Shown here piece after piece: positions 1 through 7,875 of a stretch of 64,000 nt of DNA. Source of the stretch: Rhodobacter sp. (GTDB taxonomy: Bacteria > Pseudomonadota > Alphaproteobacteria > Rhodobacterales > Rhodobacteraceae); the NCBI GenBank assembly GCA_020637515.1, contig JACKKG010000001.1, forward strand, positions 248,001-312,000. Direction: 5' to 3'. The position numbers and the translations under genes are program-made. The first letter of the stretch is position 1. Each line of letters opens with the position of its first letter. Under the pieces are notes generated by a model that worked only from the letters and a program-made list of their open reading frames with translations, did no database searches and was not told where the DNA came from.

Positions 1-591
1 GGCATGACCGAAACCGGCCCGACCGGCTTTCTGATCGACCGCGACGCGGCGGTCGACAGGATCGGTTCGGTCGGCAAGCCGCAATTGCTGACCGAGGCCC
101 GGCTGGATGGCGTGCCCGACGGCCTTCCCGGCACCGGCGAATTGCTGTTGCGCGGCCCCTCGGTGACGCCCGGCTATCTGGACAACCCGCAGGCCACCGC
201 CGCCAGCTTTACCCCGGACGGCTGGTTGAAATCGGGCGACGTCGCGGCCCGCGATGCCGACGGCTACTACCGCATCGTGGATCGCATCAAGGACATGTAT
301 ATCTCGGGCGGCGAGAACGTCTATCCGGCCGAGGTCGAGCGCGTCCTCATCACCCACCCCGATATCCTGGAGGCTGCGGTGGTCGGCATGCCCCATGCCC
401 GCTGGGGCGAGACCGGCGTCGCCTTTCTCATCGCCCGCCCCGGGGCGGGCATCGACACCGGCGCGCTGCCCGACTGGCTGCGCACACGGTTGGCCGCCTA
501 CAAGATCCCCGGCGCCTGGCACGTGGTCGCCGATTTCCCCCGCACCGCCGCCGGCAAGGTGCGCAAGCCGGACCTGAGGGCGATGCTGTGA
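1..591 (+). CDS. Acyl-CoA synthetase (AMP-binding), C-terminal part
   Basis: The open frame enters from the left edge, so the N-terminal two-thirds of an ANL-superfamily acyl-CoA ligase is missing. The visible 196 residues begin in the MTETGPTG stretch that corresponds to the adenylate-binding A5 motif. They continue through the GWLKSGD motif, the hinge DRIKDMYISGGENVYP, and the C-terminal lid with PRTAAGKVRK, whose Lys (about residue 186 of the visible part) is the adenylation lysine. The family activates a carboxylic acid with ATP and CoA; the chain length cannot be read here. The stop overlaps the GTG start of the next MaoC-like gene (GTGA), so the ligase and two hydratase-like genes form one translationally coupled unit, probably for a peripheral fatty or cyclic acid degradation route. 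Confidence 0.9.
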   Translation, partial: GMTETGPTGFLIDRDAAVDRIGSVGKPQLLTEARLDGVPDGLPGTGELLLRGPSVTPGYLDNPQATAASFTPDGWLKSGDVAARDADGYYRIVDRIKDMYISGGENVYPAEVERVLITHPDILEAAVVGMPHARWGETGVAFLIARPGAGIDTGALPDWLRTRLAAYKIPGAWHVVADFPRTAAGKVRKPDLRAML

Positions 592-935
592 TCGTCGAAC
601 GGATCTGGACCCCGACGCAGGCCGATTTCGACCGCTTTGCCCGCCTTTCGGGCGACGACAACCCGATCCATGTGGACCCCGATTTCAGTGCCCGCACCCG
701 GTTCGGGCGCACGGTCAGCCACGGGATGCTGCTGTATGCGCGGCTATGGGCGATGCTGCGCGCGGCCCACCCGGACCGCCCAACCCGGATGCAGGAGATG
801 ACCTTTCCCAACCCCGCCTTTGCCGACGAACCGCTGCGGCTGGCGCTGGAGGATACCGGCACGGGCATCGCCCTGTCGGCCGCCCGCGTGGCGGATGGCG
901 CGCTGTGCTTCCAGGGCCGGGCGGTGCTGGCATGA
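588..935 (+). CDS. MaoC-like (R)-specific enoyl-CoA hydratase
   Basis: A 115-residue hot-dog protein with a GTG start overlapping the ligase stop. Near residues 22-31 it carries SGDDNPIHVD, which matches the hydratase-2 motif whose Asp and His are catalytic. Then follows FGRTVSHGML, the central helix of the fold. The length equals a single hot-dog domain, so it must dimerise. The family hydrates trans-2-enoyl-CoA to (R)-3-hydroxyacyl-CoA. Its neighbours are an acyl-CoA ligase upstream and a second, degenerate MaoC-like gene downstream (ATGA overlap), which suggests a heteromeric hydratase. The substrate is unknown. Confidence 0.85.
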   Translation: MIVERIWTPTQADFDRFARLSGDDNPIHVDPDFSARTRFGRTVSHGMLLYARLWAMLRAAHPDRPTRMQEMTFPNPAFADEPLRLALEDTGTGIALSAARVADGALCFQGRAVLA

Positions 936-1288
936 GCCCCGGCGACCACGCCGCGATCACCCGCCGCTTCACCGATCGCGACATCGCAGAGTTTGCGGCG
1001 CTCTCGGGCGCCTCGCCGGCCGAGGGGGTGCCGGAGCCGCTGATAGCCGCGCTCTTTTCGCGTATCCTGGGCGTGGACCTGCCCGGGCCCGGCACGAACT
1101 ATCTGAAACAGACCCTGCGCCTGCTCGCCCCCGCGCCCGTGGGGCAGCCCCTGACGGCGCGGGTCACGATCACCCGCCTGCGGCGCGAAAAGCACCTGGT
1201 CGATCTGGCCACGACCTGCCACGCGGCCGACGGGACGCTGATCTGCGAGGGGCGCGCTCTGGTGTTGGCGCGCGACGTGGCGCGCTAG
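932..1288 (+). CDS. Degenerate MaoC-like hot-dog protein
   Basis: 118 residues; the ATG overlaps the previous stop, which fixes the start. The beginning (TDRDIAEFAALSG) and the later strand pattern (LTARVTITRLRREKHLVDLATTC, described here by its pattern of a beta strand, a basic turn and another strand) look like a MaoC hot-dog domain. The Asp-x-Asn-Pro-x-His catalytic motif of its partner is replaced by SGASPAEGVPEPLIAALFS. It therefore probably acts as the non-catalytic half of a heterodimer with the gene just upstream, as known for ChsH1-ChsH2-type hydratases, or binds acyl-CoA. Its stop codon interlocks with the stop of the convergent flavoprotein gene in the tetranucleotide CTAG. Confidence 0.75.
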   Translation: MSPGDHAAITRRFTDRDIAEFAALSGASPAEGVPEPLIAALFSRILGVDLPGPGTNYLKQTLRLLAPAPVGQPLTARVTITRLRREKHLVDLATTCHAADGTLICEGRALVLARDVAR

Positions 1289-2964
1289 CCCGCCGCCGCG
1301 CGCCCCGCATTGCGGCCCGAAAACAGGCAGCCGCCCAGGAACGTGCCCTCGAGCGCGTTGTAGCCGTGATAGCCGCCGCCGCCGAACCCCGCGCATTCCC
1401 CGGCCGCGAACAGCCCGTCGATGCGATACCCTTCGGCGTCCAGCACCGCACCGTCGAGATCAGTGTGCAGCCCGCCCAGCGTCTTGCGCGTCAGGACCGA
1501 CAGCCGCACGCCGATCAGCGGCCCGTGCGCCGGGTCCAGGATGCGGTGCGGCTTTGCGGTGCGGATCAGCCGATCCCCGCGATAGGCCCGTGCGCCCCGG
1601 ATCGCGGTGACCTGCGTATCCTTGGCAAAGGGGTTCAGGATCTGGCCGTCGCGGGCTTCGATCTGCGCGCGCAGGCTGGCCGGGTCCAGCACCGGATCGC
1701 CCATCGCCGCGCCGATCCGGTTCATGCCGGCGACCAGGTCCTCGATCGTTGCGGCAACGGTGAAATCCGCGCCGTGCTGCTTGAACGCCTCGACCGGGGT
1801 GGGGGCCTTGCCGCCCGCGCCCAGTCGCGCCTTCAGCACAGCCCCCCACCGACCCGCGGTCAGATCCGGATTCTGCTCGCTGCCAGACAGGGCAAATTCC
1901 TTTTTGATGATGCTCTGGCTCAGCACGAACCAGGAATGCGCGTGCCCGGTGGACAGGATGCGCCGCAGCGTGCCCAGCGTGTCGAACCCGGGCAGATACG
2001 GCGCCTCGAGTCGCTTGCCCAGCGCGTCGAACCACAGCGACGACGGCCCCGGCAGGATGCGAATCCCGTGGTCGGGCCAGATCGGATCCCAGTTGCGCAG
2101 CCCCTCGGTATAATGCCACATCCGGTCGGTGTTGATCCGCGCCGCGCCCGCAAAGGCGGCGACATCCATCATGTCGCCATCGACATGAGCGGGCACGCCA
2201 CAGACCATGCGGTCGGGCGCCGGGCCCAGGCGGGCCTCGGGCCAGGCCGCGCGCACCCGCGCCAGGTTGCCGCCGATCCCGCCCGAGGTCACGACGACCG
2301 CCCCGGCCTCGATCCGGAAGGCGCCGACCACGCCGCGCCCCGACCGCTGGCCGCGCGCCACGTCGGTGGGTTCCAGAACCTCGCCGCTGACCCCGCTGAT
2401 GCGACCGGCGGCGATATCCAGCGCGGTGACGCGGTGGCGAAAGGCAAAGCGCAGCCGCCCGGCCGCCTCGTGCGCCCGCGCCATGCGGACAAAGGGCGCC
2501 AGAACGCCCGGCCCGGTGCCCCAGGTGACATGAAAGCGCGGCACCGAATTGCCGTGGCCGGTGGCCAGCGCCCCGCCCCGTTCGGCCCATCCGACGACCG
2601 GGAACCAGCGCATCCCGATGCCGTGCAGCCAGTCGCGCATCGGCCCGGCGGCAAAGGCGACATAGGCCTCGGCGACGCGGCGCGGCCATTCGTCCTGCGG
2701 GCCGTCGAATTGCGCCGATCCCATCCAGTCGGCCAGCGCCAGCCCGCGGCTGTCGCGGATCTTCATCCGGCGCTGCTCGGGCGTATCGACCATGAACAGA
2801 CCGCCCAACGACCAGAACGCCTGCCCGCCCAGGTTCTGCGCCCCCTCCTGATCCAGCACCAGGACCGAGCGCCCCCTGTCGGCCAGTTCGCAAGCCGCGA
2901 CCAGCCCCGCCAGCCCGCCGCCCACCACAACCGCATCCGCCTGATCGTGCAAATCGTTGCCCAT
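1285..2964 (-). CDS. FAD-binding dehydrogenase (fumarate reductase/KstD-like)
   Basis: A 559-residue flavoprotein of the FAD_binding_2 family. The N-terminal Rossmann motif VVVGGGLAGLVAACELADRG lies at residues 11-30, a Gly-rich FAD-contacting segment SGGIGGNL sits mid-protein, and the C-terminal segment AAGECAGFGGGGYHGYNA closes the FAD site, as in ketosteroid dehydrogenase-like and fumarate reductase-like proteins. The family usually carries out flavin-linked C-C dehydrogenation; the substrate is not evident. The start was set at the ATG at 2964 because AGGGGGC lies just upstream and the FAD motif then begins near residue 10; a longer reading to 3039 lacks support. It is convergent with the ligase/MaoC genes and shares the CTAG stop overlap. 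Confidence 0.85.
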   Translation of the reverse strand: MGNDLHDQADAVVVGGGLAGLVAACELADRGRSVLVLDQEGAQNLGGQAFWSLGGLFMVDTPEQRRMKIRDSRGLALADWMGSAQFDGPQDEWPRRVAEAYVAFAAGPMRDWLHGIGMRWFPVVGWAERGGALATGHGNSVPRFHVTWGTGPGVLAPFVRMARAHEAAGRLRFAFRHRVTALDIAAGRISGVSGEVLEPTDVARGQRSGRGVVGAFRIEAGAVVVTSGGIGGNLARVRAAWPEARLGPAPDRMVCGVPAHVDGDMMDVAAFAGAARINTDRMWHYTEGLRNWDPIWPDHGIRILPGPSSLWFDALGKRLEAPYLPGFDTLGTLRRILSTGHAHSWFVLSQSIIKKEFALSGSEQNPDLTAGRWGAVLKARLGAGGKAPTPVEAFKQHGADFTVAATIEDLVAGMNRIGAAMGDPVLDPASLRAQIEARDGQILNPFAKDTQVTAIRGARAYRGDRLIRTAKPHRILDPAHGPLIGVRLSVLTRKTLGGLHTDLDGAVLDAEGYRIDGLFAAGECAGFGGGGYHGYNALEGTFLGGCLFSGRNAGRAAAG

Positions 2965-3188
2965 CGCCGCCCCCTGTTCCGACACGAAGCCTAGAACCGC
3001 CACGGGACTGTGTCCAATGAGTCGCGATGCCGGCTGCATTTGGCGACAAGTTTCAATCCTGACTTGCTGCCTTTGCGCGCCGCCTGTAGCGTGGCCCGGA
3101 ACAGACGTCCGCGTCGCCCGGAAAGCTGGGCAAAGTCACAATAAGGCTGCGCGGAATCGAGGGATTTACAGGCGGAACGATTGACGAC
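2965..3188. other. Divergent intergenic region
   Basis: 224 bp between the divergent flavoprotein and export-lipoprotein genes. It must hold both promoters, but I see no clear sigma-70 boxes, palindrome or riboswitch. Confidence 0.5.
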
Positions 3189-4319
3189 ATGACCCTTTCC
3201 AAAAGCCTCATGGACGCGAAGCTTCGCCCCGCTCGACATGTGACCCTGGCGCTGGCGGCCGTCCTGGCCGTTGCCGGCTGCTCGATGCCGCGCGGCGCCG
3301 CGCTGCAAAGCGAGATCCTGCGCGGCACCGACACCGCGGATTCGACCGTGCAGGTGATCGAGGTCACGCGCGCGACGATCACCGACCTGGACCGCTGGCC
3401 TGTCGCCGACCCGGAAACGCGCCACCACTGGGTCACCACCGGCGCCGCGCCCACCGCCCGGATGATCCGCGCCGGCGACCTGCTGTCGATCTCGGTCTGG
3501 GACAGCCAGCCGGATTCGCTGCTGACCACCGGCGACCAGCGCGTGGTGAACATGGACCATGTGCCGGTGTCGGCCTCTGGGCATGTGTTCGTGCCCTATG
3601 TGGGCGAAGTGCGCGTGTCCGGCATGTCGTCCGAAATGGCCCGGCGCGAGATCCAGGACCGCCTGTCGCCCATCGTGCCGGACGGCCAGGTGCAGCTTTC
3701 CGTCAGCCCCGGGTCCGGCAACACCATCGACGTGGTGACGGGCGTCGCCCGCCCGGGCCGCGTGCAGTTGCCGGAAATCAGTCCGACCATCCTGTCGGTG
3801 CTGGCCGAAAGCGGCGGCATCAGCCCTTCGCTGCGCAACCCGCTGGTGCGCCTCAATCGCGCGGGCGAGGCCTATGCGATCCCGGCCAGCGAACTCTTCG
3901 CGTCGCCCGCCAACGACATCCAGCTCAGGGGCGGCGACCGCATCCTGGTCGAAGAGGACGGCCGCAGTTACATCGCCCTGGGCGCCACCGGCCGCCAGGA
4001 GGTGGTGAACTTCGCGCGCGAGGACATCAACGCCCTGGACGCCGTCTCGACCATCGGCGGGCTGTCGAACACGCGCGCCGATCTTCAGGGCGTGATGGTC
4101 CTGCGCACCTACCCCGCCAGCCTGGTGCGCGAGACCGGCCCCTATCCGCGCCAGCAAGAGGTGATCTTCACCTTCGACCTGACCTCGGCCGATGGGCTGT
4201 TCGCCGCGCGCCGCTTCCAGATCGAGGCGGGCGATGTCGTCCTTGCGACGGAATCGCCGGTGCCGCTGATCGCGCAGACGATCACCATGCTGCGCACCCT
4301 GCGCAACGTGAACCTCTGA
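3189..4319 (+). CDS. Polysaccharide biosynthesis/export lipoprotein (Wza/SLBB family)
   Basis: 376 residues with a lipoprotein signal (LALAAVLAVAGC, lipobox Cys near residue 32) followed by a Poly_export domain. IRAGDLLSISVWDSQ near residue 95 is the typical start of that domain. Two SLBB-like beta-grasp units follow (TGVARPGRVQLPEISPTILS and ALGATGRQEVVNF). The family forms outer-membrane conduits for capsule or exopolysaccharide. No Wzc-like kinase, Wzx/Wzy or glycosyltransferase cluster surrounds it: upstream is a divergent flavoprotein and downstream is a hairpin and the cobalamin operon. It may serve an exopolysaccharide locus elsewhere. The start ATG follows a short purine-rich stretch, and the signal peptide begins about 15 residues in. 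Confidence 0.88.
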   Translation: MTLSKSLMDAKLRPARHVTLALAAVLAVAGCSMPRGAALQSEILRGTDTADSTVQVIEVTRATITDLDRWPVADPETRHHWVTTGAAPTARMIRAGDLLSISVWDSQPDSLLTTGDQRVVNMDHVPVSASGHVFVPYVGEVRVSGMSSEMARREIQDRLSPIVPDGQVQLSVSPGSGNTIDVVTGVARPGRVQLPEISPTILSVLAESGGISPSLRNPLVRLNRAGEAYAIPASELFASPANDIQLRGGDRILVEEDGRSYIALGATGRQEVVNFAREDINALDAVSTIGGLSNTRADLQGVMVLRTYPASLVRETGPYPRQQEVIFTFDLTSADGLFAARRFQIEAGDVVLATESPVPLIAQTITMLRTLRNVNL

Positions 4320-4349
4320 CGCGACAGGTCGCTTTCCGGCCCTCAAGCT

Positions 4350-4378
4350 GCGCCCCCGGACATGTGTCCCGGGGGCGC
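4350..4378 (+). terminator. GC-rich hairpin after the export lipoprotein gene
   Basis: Ten-base-pair perfect stem (GCGCCCCCGG / CCGGGGGCGC) with a 9-nt loop, 31 nt past the stop. The loop flanks can instead pair as GGACA/TGTCC. No T-run follows, so termination strength is uncertain. Confidence 0.6.
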
Positions 4379-4452
4379 CTGCGTCTAGGCAGGGGGGAAT
4401 TCCCCGACTTGCCCCCTTGCCCCGCGCGCGAGGGCGGCGCACAGAGACCGGC

Positions 4453-5268
4453 ATGATCGTGCACCAACCCAGCCCCGTGCCTGCCCGCACCGCGCCGCCG
4501 CGCGTCGGCGGGCATTTCGGCGAACTGGTGCAGGGCCGGCTGGGCCCTGACGGGCCGCTGGCGCTGGTGTCGCTGCCCTGCCCCGCGCTGTGGGTCGAAC
4601 CGGCCGAGCCGGGCGATCCCGCGCTGATCGGCCCGCGCCGGTTGCGCGCGCTTTGCGCGGCGCTGGACCTGCCGTTTCCCGGGACCCTGCCCCGGCTGCG
4701 CGCGACGATGCCGCCCGGCGGAGGCGCCGGATCCTCGACCGCGGCGCTGGTCGCCGTCGCCCTGACACTGGGCTATGACGGGCCGCCCGACGCCCTGGCC
4801 CGCGCCTGTGTCGCCGCCGAAGGCGCCAGCGATCCGCTGATGTTCCCGCGCGCCGAACGGCTGCTTTTCGCGCCGCGCCTGGGCCAGGTGCTGCGCCGGC
4901 TGCCCGCGCTGCCGCGCTTTTCGGTGATCGGCGGGTTCCTGGGCCCCGGCCTGCGCACGCGGGCCGAAGATCAGGATTTCCCCGACATCGCCGACCTGAT
5001 CGCGCGCTGGCAGCCGGGCCTGCCGCGCGCCGAATTGGCCGCGCTGGCCAGCGAATCGGCGCGCCGCACGCTGGCCCTGCGCGGCCCCTCGGGCGATCCG
5101 ACCGCCGATCTGGCACGCGACCTGGGCGCCGATGGGTGGCTGATCGCCCATACCGGCAGCGCGCGCGGGCTGATCTTTGCCCCCGGCGCCACGCCAGCCG
5201 ACGCCGCCGCCACCATGGCCGAGGCCGGGTTCACCGGCCTTGTGTGCTTCGACGGAGGCGGCGCATGA
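4453..5268 (+). CDS. pduX: L-threonine kinase (PduX/BluE-type GHMP kinase)
   Basis: 271-residue GHMP kinase. The substrate-entry segment RVGGHFGELVQGRL lies near residues 17-30, and the ATP-binding GHMP signature PPGGGAGSSTAA lies near residues 87-98. Threonine kinases of this type phosphorylate L-Thr to L-Thr-3-phosphate, the precursor of the (R)-1-aminopropanol-2-phosphate linker of cobalamin. That assignment is strongly backed by context: cbiB follows with an ATGA overlap and a threonine-phosphate decarboxylase comes next. The ATG at 4453 matches the family N-terminus. An in-frame TTG at 4417 would add 12 Arg-rich residues and is less likely. No cobalamin riboswitch was recognised upstream. 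Confidence 0.82.
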   Translation: MIVHQPSPVPARTAPPRVGGHFGELVQGRLGPDGPLALVSLPCPALWVEPAEPGDPALIGPRRLRALCAALDLPFPGTLPRLRATMPPGGGAGSSTAALVAVALTLGYDGPPDALARACVAAEGASDPLMFPRAERLLFAPRLGQVLRRLPALPRFSVIGGFLGPGLRTRAEDQDFPDIADLIARWQPGLPRAELAALASESARRTLALRGPSGDPTADLARDLGADGWLIAHTGSARGLIFAPGATPADAAATMAEAGFTGLVCFDGGGA

Positions 5269-6200
5269 GCTTCGCGGCGGCGATGCTGGTGGCGATGGCG
5301 CTGGACCTGGCGTTGGGCTGGCCCGACGCGCTGTTCCGGCGCATCGGCCACCCGGTCACCTGGCTGGGCGCCCTGATCGCCGGGCTGGAACGCCGGTTGA
5401 ATCGCACCCCGGGCCAGCGGATCAAGGGCGTGCTGACGGCGCTGGTCGTCATCGCGACAGCGGGCGGGCTGGCCGCGGGGCTGGTCTGGCTGTTGCCGGG
5501 CGGCTGGGCGGGCACGGTTCTGGCGGGCGTTCTGGCCTGGCCGCTGGTTGCCCTCAGGTCGATGCACGACCACGTGGTCGCGGTGGCGCGCCCGCTGGCG
5601 GCGGGGGATCTGGCGGCGGCGCGTCACGCGGTGTCGATGATCGTCGGCCGCGACCCCAGCGGCCTGGACGAGGCCGGTGTCGCCCGCGCCGCGATCGAAA
5701 GCCTGGCCGAGAACACCTCGGACGGGATCGTCGCGCCGCTGTTCTGGGGGGTGTTGTTGGGCCTGCCCGGCATCGCCGCCTACAAGGCCATCAACACGCT
5801 GGATTCGATGATAGGCCACCGCACCACAAGATACGAGGCCTTTGGCTGGGCCTCGGCCAGGATCGACGACGGGGTGAACCTGGCACCCGCGCGCCTGACG
5901 GGCGGGCTGTTCGCGCTGGCCTCGGCCGCGCCGCGTCGTGCGCTGGCCTGCATGGCCCGCGACGCCCGTCACCACCGCAGCCCCAACGCTGGCTGGCCCG
6001 AGGCCGCGATGGCCGGCGCACTGGGCATCCGGTTGTCGGGGCCGCGCGTCTACGGCGACCGGGTGGCGCAGGAACCCTGGGTCAATGCCGGCGCCCCGGA
6101 CCCGACCCGGCTGGACCTGGGGCGCGCCCTGGGGCTTTATCGGCGGGCGATGGCGGCGCTGGCGCTGGTGGTGGCGCTGGTGGCGCTGACGGGATGGTAG
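5265..6200 (+). CDS. cbiB: Adenosylcobinamide-phosphate synthase
   Basis: 311-residue polytopic inner-membrane protein (CbiB, called CobD in the aerobic pathway). It has several hydrophobic segments (about residues 1-16, 50-90 and 290-311) and the family hallmarks GHPVTWLGALI, SLAENTSDGIVAPLFW and KAINTLDSMIGH. It condenses adenosylcobyric acid with aminopropanol phosphate. The start is fixed by the ATGA overlap with the kinase gene. The decarboxylase gene follows after 7 nt. The three genes together provide the whole linker branch: threonine phosphorylation, decarboxylation and attachment. Confidence 0.95.
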   Translation: MSFAAAMLVAMALDLALGWPDALFRRIGHPVTWLGALIAGLERRLNRTPGQRIKGVLTALVVIATAGGLAAGLVWLLPGGWAGTVLAGVLAWPLVALRSMHDHVVAVARPLAAGDLAAARHAVSMIVGRDPSGLDEAGVARAAIESLAENTSDGIVAPLFWGVLLGLPGIAAYKAINTLDSMIGHRTTRYEAFGWASARIDDGVNLAPARLTGGLFALASAAPRRALACMARDARHHRSPNAGWPEAAMAGALGIRLSGPRVYGDRVAQEPWVNAGAPDPTRLDLGRALGLYRRAMAALALVVALVALTGW

Positions 6201-6207
6201 GGACGGC

Positions 6208-7173
6208 ATGACACGCGATCACGGCGGCAATCTGGACGCGGCGCGCGCGCTCTATGGCGGCGCGGACTGGATCGACCTGTCCACCGGCATCAACCGCCGC
6301 CCCTATCCCCTGCCCGCCCTGCCGCCCGAGGTCTGGACCGCGTTGCCCACCCGCCCCGCGCTGGACGCCCTGTCCCGGGCCGCCGCGGGCGCCTATGGCG
6401 TCCAGCCCGCGCAGGTGCTGCCGCTGGCCGGCGCGCAGGCGGCGATCCAGCTTTACCCCCGGCTGCGCGCGCCCGGTCTCGCCCGGGTGCTGACCCCCAC
6501 CTACAACGAACACGCCGGCGCGCTTCAGGCTCAGGGGTGGACGGTCGAACCCGTGGCAACGCTGGACGCGCTGGAGGGGGCCGACCTGGCCGTGGTGGTG
6601 AACCCCAACAACCCCGATGGCCAACACCACGCGCCCACTGTCCTGGCCGCGTTGTCGCGGCGCGTGGGCCTGCTGGTGGTGGACGAGAGTTTCGCCGATC
6701 CGCACCCGGCGCTCTCGACAAGCGCGCATCTGTCCGACCGGCTGCTGATCCTGCGCAGTTTCGGCAAGTTCTACGGGCTGGCCGGGGTGCGCCTGGGGTT
6801 TGCGTTGGGCGGACCCGCGTTGCTGACGCGGTTGCGCGACCTGGCCGGCCCCTGGGCCGTCGGCGGCCCGGCGCTGGAGATCGGCGCGCAGGCGCTGGGC
6901 GATACCCGCTGGCAGGCGCAAACCACGGCCCGGCTGATGCAGGACGCGGCGCGGCTCGATGCGCTGGCGGACGGCGCGGGGTGGGCGCTGGTGGGCGGCA
7001 CGGCGCTGTTTCGCACCTATGCCAGCCCCGACGCGGCCCGCGCGCAGGCGGCGCTGGCGCGGGCCGCGATCTGGTCGCGCATCTTTCCCTATTCGCGCAC
7101 ATGGGTCAGACTGGGCTTGCCCGACGGCGCGGACTGGCCGCGCGTTGAAACCGCATTGAGGGGCCTGACATGA
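6208..7173 (+). CDS. cobC: Threonine-phosphate decarboxylase (PLP-dependent)
   Basis: 321-residue class I/II aminotransferase-fold protein, called CobC in the aerobic nomenclature and CobD in Salmonella. Visible PLP features are VVNPNNPDG (Asn-Pro contact, about residues 130-138), VVDESFADP (Asp that holds the pyridine nitrogen), and LRSFGKFYGLAGVRLG with the Schiff-base Lys. It decarboxylates L-threonine-3-phosphate to (R)-1-aminopropan-2-yl phosphate, the substrate of CbiB just upstream. The protein is somewhat short for the family (about 330-360), mainly at the N-terminus. Its stop overlaps the start of an SDR gene (ATGA), which couples that gene to the cobalamin linker operon. Confidence 0.9.
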   Translation: MTRDHGGNLDAARALYGGADWIDLSTGINRRPYPLPALPPEVWTALPTRPALDALSRAAAGAYGVQPAQVLPLAGAQAAIQLYPRLRAPGLARVLTPTYNEHAGALQAQGWTVEPVATLDALEGADLAVVVNPNNPDGQHHAPTVLAALSRRVGLLVVDESFADPHPALSTSAHLSDRLLILRSFGKFYGLAGVRLGFALGGPALLTRLRDLAGPWAVGGPALEIGAQALGDTRWQAQTTARLMQDAARLDALADGAGWALVGGTALFRTYASPDAARAQAALARAAIWSRIFPYSRTWVRLGLPDGADWPRVETALRGLT

Positions 7174-7868
7174 CCAAGACCGCGTTGATCACCGCCGCCG
7201 GGTCCGGCATGGGGGCGGCCTGCGCCCGTCGCCTTGCGGCCGAGGGGTGGCAGATCGCGATCCTGTCGTCCTCGGGCAGGGGCGAGGCTTTGGCGCAGGA
7301 GCTGGGCGGGGTCGGCGTCACCGGGTCGAACCTGCAAACCGCCGATTTGCAACGCCTGGTCGATGCGGCGATGGACCGCTGGGGCCGGATCGACGCGGTG
7401 GTCAATTCCGCCGGCCATGGCCCCAAGGGGCCGCTGCTTGCGATCCCCGACGAGGACTGGCACCGCGCGCTCGACGTCTACCTGCTGAACGTGGTGCGCC
7501 TGGCAAGGATGGTCACACCGATCATGCAGGCCCAGGGCGGGGGTGCCTATGTCAACATCTCCACCGCCTGGATCGACGGGCCGTCGCTGATGTTCCCGAC
7601 CTCGGGCGTGATCCGGGCGGGGTTGCAGGCCTTTACCAAGATGTTCGCCGACGAATACGCCGCGCAGGGCATCCGCATGAACACCGTGCTGCCCGGCTGG
7701 ATCGACAGCCTGCCGACGCAACCCGAACGCGCCGCCAGCGTGCCCCTGAAACGCTATGGCACGCCCGGGGAAATCGCGGCGACCGTCAGCTTCCTGTTGT
7801 CCGAGGGCGCGGGCTACATCACCGGCCAGGGCATCCGCGTCGATGGCGGGTTGATGCGCGCGGTCTGA
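7170..7868 (+). CDS. SDR-fold protein lacking the catalytic Tyr and Lys
   Basis: 232-residue Rossmann protein of the short-chain dehydrogenase superfamily. The cofactor loop TAAGSGMG (residues 8-15) and VNSAGHG (residues 78-84) are normal, and Ser131 sits in the usual place. The segment that should read Tyr-x-x-x-Lys is SGVIRAGL, giving Ser145 and Arg149. The end (GYITGQGIRVDGG) is typical, so the fold is intact and the change is not a truncation. The ATG overlaps the stop of the threonine-phosphate decarboxylase gene. A redox reaction by the standard mechanism is unlikely; a binding role or a different chemistry is possible. A link to B12 metabolism is suggested only by position. Confidence 0.85.
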   Translation: MTKTALITAAGSGMGAACARRLAAEGWQIAILSSSGRGEALAQELGGVGVTGSNLQTADLQRLVDAAMDRWGRIDAVVNSAGHGPKGPLLAIPDEDWHRALDVYLLNVVRLARMVTPIMQAQGGGAYVNISTAWIDGPSLMFPTSGVIRAGLQAFTKMFADEYAAQGIRMNTVLPGWIDSLPTQPERAASVPLKRYGTPGEIAATVSFLLSEGAGYITGQGIRVDGGLMRAV

Positions 7869-7875
7869 GCCCGTC

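Noticed and set aside
820..2994. Very long open frame (724 codons) opposite the flavoprotein gene
   Set aside because: High-GC shadow: composition is Arg/Pro/Ala/Gln-rich, there is no ribosome site, and it opposes a recognised enzyme.
4320..4452. Cobalamin riboswitch before the B12 linker genes
   Set aside because: The conserved B12-box and the expected long structured leader are not seen; only a terminator-like hairpin is present.
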